A stretch of DNA of 8,343 nucleotides from DAIDJM01 sp964250215 (GTDB lineage Bacteria; Pseudomonadota; Alphaproteobacteria; Acetobacterales; Acetobacteraceae): NCBI GenBank assembly GCA_964250215.1, contig CAXUEX010000126.1, forward strand, positions 1-8,343. The letters run 5' to 3'. Each line of letters opens with the position of its first letter. Position 1 is the stretch's first letter. A program made the position numbers and the translations under genes. This document shows positions 6,174 through 8,343 of the stretch, one piece after another. The notes below the pieces were generated by a model. The model was not told the origin of the DNA. It worked only from the letters and a program-made list of their open reading frames with translations, and made no database searches.

Positions 6174-7316
6174 ATGCATCTCTGGCCCGCCCGCCCGGCC
6201 GCACCTTGCCGGGCAATCCTTTCCGCCCTGCAAACAGCCGCGCTTATCGCGGGGCTGGCGGCCGCCGCGCGTGCCGAGGTGCGGGTGAAGGACGTGGCGG
6301 ATATCGAGGGTGTGCGCGAGAACCAGTTGGTGGGTTACGGGCTGGTGGTGGGGCTGAACGGCACCGGCGACAAGCTGGACAATGCGGTGTTCACGCGCGA
6401 GTCGCTGGTGGGGATGCTGGAACGGCTGGGCGTGAACACGCGCGACCAGATCGGCAAGCTGCAAACCAAGAACGTGGCGGCGGTGATGGTGACGGCATCG
6501 CTGCCGGCGTTCGCGCGCAACGGCAGCCGCTTCGATGTGGCGGTATCGGCGATCGGCGATGCGACCAATCTTTCGGGCGGCACGCTGCTGGTGACGCCGC
6601 TGCTGGCGGCGGATGGCGAGGTGTACGGCGTGGCGCAGGGCGCGGTGACGACGGGCGCAATCGCGGCCAAAGGGGCGGCGGCTTCGGTGACGCGCAACGT
6701 GCCGACCTCGGCGCGGATCGCGAACGGCGCGATCGTGGAACGCGAGGTGACGTTCGAACTCGGCACGCATCGCGATCTGAACCTGGCGCTGCGCAATCCG
6801 GATCTCACCACGGCGCGGCGCATCGAGGCGGCGGTGAACGACGCGCTGGGGGCGGGCACCGCGCGCGCCACCGATCCGCGCACGGTGGCTTTGAACCTGG
6901 CCGGGCACGATGTGATCGGCGCGCTGGCACGCATCGAGGAGCTGCATGTGGAGCCGGACGCGCCGGCGGTGGTGGTGATCGACGAGGCCAGCGGCACGAT
7001 CGTGATGGGTGCCAATGTACGCATCAGCACGGTGGCGATCGCGCAGGGCAATCTGACGATCCGCGTTTCGGAAACGCCGGAAGTCAGCCAGCCGGCACCG
7101 TTCAGCCGCAACGGCCGCACCGTGGTGGTGCCGCGCACGCAGATTCAGGTGGACACGCAGAGCGATCACAAACTGGGGCTGCTGACGTCGCAGCCGACGC
7201 TGCGCGATCTGGTGGCGAGCCTGAATGCACTTGGCGTTGGGCCACGCGACCTGATCAGCATTCTACAGGCGATCAAGGCGGCGGGCGCGTTGCAGGCCGA
7301 TTTGGAGGTGCGATGA
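6174..7316 (+). CDS. flgI: FlgI, flagellar P-ring protein
   Basis: FlgI forms the P ring around the distal rod in the peptidoglycan layer, after secretion by Sec and with help from FlgA. The 380-residue product is of normal family length. A signal peptide (hydrophobic core near residues 14-31, cleavage after ARA at 32-34) leads into the conserved mature start EVRVKDVADIEGVRENQLVGYGLVVGLNGTGD. Other hallmarks are LGVN at 85-88, KNVAAVMVTASLPAFARNGSRFDV at 99-122, GDATNLSGGTLLVTPL at 128-143, VVVIDEASGTIVMGANVRIS at 266-285, and the C-terminus GVGPRDLISILQAIKAAGALQADLEV. The ATG at 6174 keeps a clean signal peptide. GTG codons at 6162 and 6165 are possible but would add residues before it. The mature protein has no cysteine, unlike Salmonella FlgI, which is stabilised by a disulfide. 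The stop overlaps the next gene as ATGA. Confidence 0.96.
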   Translation: MHLWPARPAAPCRAILSALQTAALIAGLAAAARAEVRVKDVADIEGVRENQLVGYGLVVGLNGTGDKLDNAVFTRESLVGMLERLGVNTRDQIGKLQTKNVAAVMVTASLPAFARNGSRFDVAVSAIGDATNLSGGTLLVTPLLAADGEVYGVAQGAVTTGAIAAKGAAASVTRNVPTSARIANGAIVEREVTFELGTHRDLNLALRNPDLTTARRIEAAVNDALGAGTARATDPRTVALNLAGHDVIGALARIEELHVEPDAPAVVVIDEASGTIVMGANVRISTVAIAQGNLTIRVSETPEVSQPAPFSRNGRTVVVPRTQIQVDTQSDHKLGLLTSQPTLRDLVASLNALGVGPRDLISILQAIKAAGALQADLEVR

Positions 7317-7594
7317 TCGAAGACTCGGTTGGAGCGGCGATGCCGATGGCGGGCGGCGCCGCGAAGCTGCGGCAAAGCGCGGAGGCGTTCACGGCGGTGG
7401 CGCTGAACGAAATGCTGGCGCCGATCTTCTCGACAGCGGCAGCGGACGGGCCGTTCGATGGCGGTGCGGGCGAGCGCGCGTTTCGTCCGATGCTGGTTTC
7501 CGAAATCGCGAAACACATGGCGCACGCTGGCGGATTCGGTCTGACGGACGCGGTCTATCGCCAGATGCTGACGCTGCAGGAGGGGGGACGATGA
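7313..7594 (+). CDS. FlgJ-like rod-binding protein (CheL type), without hydrolase domain
   Basis: This 93-residue protein corresponds to the N-terminal rod-binding domain of FlgJ. The core runs from LRQSAEAFTAVALNEMLAPIF (about residues 19-39) through GERAFRPMLVSEIAKHMAHAGGFGL to the end. In gammaproteobacteria FlgJ carries a second domain that cuts peptidoglycan to let the rod pass. That domain is absent here, as in the short alphaproteobacterial versions often called CheL or rod-binding protein. It would act as a periplasmic cap or scaffold for rod growth, and a separate muramidase or transglycosylase would be needed. There is no signal peptide, which fits export by the flagellar system. 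GGAGGTG lies just before the ATG, and that ATG overlaps the flgI stop. Its own stop overlaps the next start. Confidence 0.88.
   Translation: MIEDSVGAAMPMAGGAAKLRQSAEAFTAVALNEMLAPIFSTAAADGPFDGGAGERAFRPMLVSEIAKHMAHAGGFGLTDAVYRQMLTLQEGGR
7578..7587 (+). promoter_or_regulatory. Ribosome binding site of the flgN-like gene
   Basis: AGGAGGGGGG ends three bases before the ATG at 7591 and lies inside the end of the flgJ-like gene. It is purine-rich and strong, which supports the ATGA overlap start. Confidence 0.6.
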
Positions 7595-7953
7595 GTTTGG
7601 CAGAAGCCGCGCGGCGGTTGGCTTCGGTGCTGCGGGAAGAGAATGCGGCGTTGGCGGCGATGGATTTTGCGCGCGCCGGTGCGCTGCTCGGCGCGAAACA
7701 TGCGGCGGCAGACGGGCTGGCCGCGGCGACGAAATCGGCGGCAGCGGGGAATGGCGGCGAGGCGTTGCGCGAGCTGACGGTGCTGGCGGAAGAGAACCGG
7801 CGATTGTTGAACCGCGCGTTGCGCGTGCAGCGGCGTGTGCTGGATGTGGTGGCGCGGGCGGCGCGGCAGAATGGCGGGCCGGCGCGTTACGACACTAACG
7901 GGAAGGCGCAACCCGGTGTTTCGCCGCCGCGCAGTCTGCTCGCACGAATATAG
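7591..7953 (+). CDS. FlgN-like flagellar export chaperone (small helical protein)
   Basis: The 120-residue product is mostly helical. It begins with AEAARRLASVLREENAALAAMDFARAGALLGAK, a pattern seen in FlgN: Leu-rich helix, Glu-Glu/Asn, a Leu-Ala stretch with an Asp, then Lys. A second coiled-coil helix, LTVLAEENRRLLNRALRVQRRVLDVVARAAR (about 62-93), follows. The tail is Gly/Pro-rich and ends in PPRSLLARI. FlgN chaperones the hook-filament junction proteins FlgK and FlgL in the cytoplasm before export. The position after flgI and the flgJ-like gene matches small alphaproteobacterial flagellar genes such as flbY of Caulobacter, so the two names may describe equivalent proteins. Sequence conservation in this family is low. 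The FlgN assignment is therefore an inference from helix pattern plus operon context. It is the last gene of the operon and is followed by a GC-rich hairpin. Confidence 0.7.
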   Translation: MSLAEAARRLASVLREENAALAAMDFARAGALLGAKHAAADGLAAATKSAAAGNGGEALRELTVLAEENRRLLNRALRVQRRVLDVVARAARQNGGPARYDTNGKAQPGVSPPRSLLARI

Positions 7954-8006
7954 CAACAGAGATCGGGGCTGGCCCGCTCTGTGGGCTCCGCCGGGACAAT
8001 ATGGAA

Positions 8007-8036
8007 CGGGCCCGGACGCTGTTGGCGCCGGGCCCG
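8007..8036. terminator. GC-rich hairpin between convergent genes
   Basis: CGGGCCCGG (8007-8015) pairs perfectly with CCGGGCCCG (8028-8036). After one unpaired A, CGC (8017-8019) pairs with GCG (8025-8027) around a TGTTG loop. The result is a nearly continuous 12-bp stem. It lies between the end of the flgN-like gene on + and the end of the unidentified gene on -, so it may serve both. There is no long T tract on either side, only short TGTTC (+) and GTTCC (-) stretches. Confidence 0.55.
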
Positions 8037-8060
8037 CTGTTCAATGGCGAAGCTTACGGA

Positions 8061-8343
8061 TCAATCCAGATCCGCTTCGCCTTCGCTGTGGCCGCCATGT
8101 TCCATGTCGTCGTGGTGCATGGTTTCGACGGTCGCGGCCTTCGGCTTGCGGCCGCGACGCTTCTTCGGCGTCGGCGAATCCGAGAGCGCCGCCATCAGCT
8201 CTTCATGCGTGGCGACGCCGCGCGCGGAGCGAGCCGATTCGGCGCGCGCGCCGGCGCCGCGTGGCAGGCGCGGTGCACCGGTGGTGCGCTTCGCATGAGC
8301 GGCGGTGCCGGTGCGCTTGCCGCGGCGGCCGTTCGCCGGTTTG
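8061..8343 (-). CDS. Unidentified protein, C-terminal part: basic AT-hook-like region with His/acidic tail
   Basis: An open - strand frame enters from the right edge and ends at TGA (8063-8061), giving about 93 residues. I do not recognise the family. The first half is very rich in Arg, Lys, Ala, Gly and Thr (for example KPANGRRGKRTGTAAHAKRT) and looks disordered. A short helix-like piece, HEELMAALSD, follows. Next comes the cluster KKRRGRKPKAA, which resembles an AT-hook or similar minor-groove DNA-binding element. The end is METHistidine- and acid-rich: MHHDDMEHGGHSEGEADLD. The codons of this frame look natural for the genome, unlike the + strand reading of the same bases. A nucleoid-associated or transcription-regulator protein is possible; some MucR/Ros-type regulators end in basic tails, but no zinc-finger core is visible here. 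The start and N-terminal domain lie outside the window. Confidence 0.62.
   Translation of the reverse strand, partial: KPANGRRGKRTGTAAHAKRTTGAPRLPRGAGARAESARSARGVATHEELMAALSDSPTPKKRRGRKPKAATVETMHHDDMEHGGHSEGEADLD

Noticed and set aside
7981..8298. A 105-codon + strand open frame after the flgN-like gene
   Set aside because: It starts inside the spacer next to the hairpin, has no ribosome site, and is the shadow of the - strand gene whose codons look natural.

Overview
This GC-rich window reads as a flagellar chromosome segment from an alphaproteobacterium. The order flgF-flgG-flgA-flgH, with fliX and dksA divergent from flgI, a hydrolase-free FlgJ-like (CheL-type) protein and a small FlgN-like protein, is an alphaproteobacterial arrangement. 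FliX is restricted to that class. I would guess Rhodospirillales/Acetobacteraceae from the composition and the protein wording, but the sequence alone does not prove the family.

Left block (1-2728, + strand): the 3' end of flgF, then flgG, flgA and flgH. They are packed with gaps of 15 and 4 bases and a 4-base overlap, so they form one operon. They supply the proximal and distal rod, the P-ring chaperone and the L-ring lipoprotein.

Middle block (2864-5143): two convergent metabolic genes without an evident flagellar role. One is a short-chain dehydrogenase/reductase on + whose reading frame breaks near its 3' end. The other is a Tat-exported FAD amine oxidase on -. The dehydrogenase has codon usage unlike the flagellar genes.

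Right block (5201-7953): on the - strand, fliX followed by dksA, which has its own good sigma70-type promoter, and then the amine oxidase. Divergent from fliX, on the + strand, flgI, the rod-binding flgJ-like gene and a flgN-like gene are linked by two ATGA overlaps. They supply the P-ring, a rod-assembly factor and a probable hook-associated-protein chaperone. A GC-rich hairpin follows at 8007-8036, and then the 3' end of an unidentified - strand gene encoding a basic, AT-hook-like tail with a His/Asp/Glu-rich terminus.

Together the flagellar genes make the periplasmic and outer parts of the basal body (rod, P ring, L ring) and their assembly factors. FliX is a known assembly checkpoint in Caulobacter, and DksA sits in the same cluster as a possible nutritional input. 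I found no clear new system. The points most worth a second look are the broken dehydrogenase, the atypical amine oxidase, the one-cysteine DksA and its promoter, and the odd tail of the right-edge gene.
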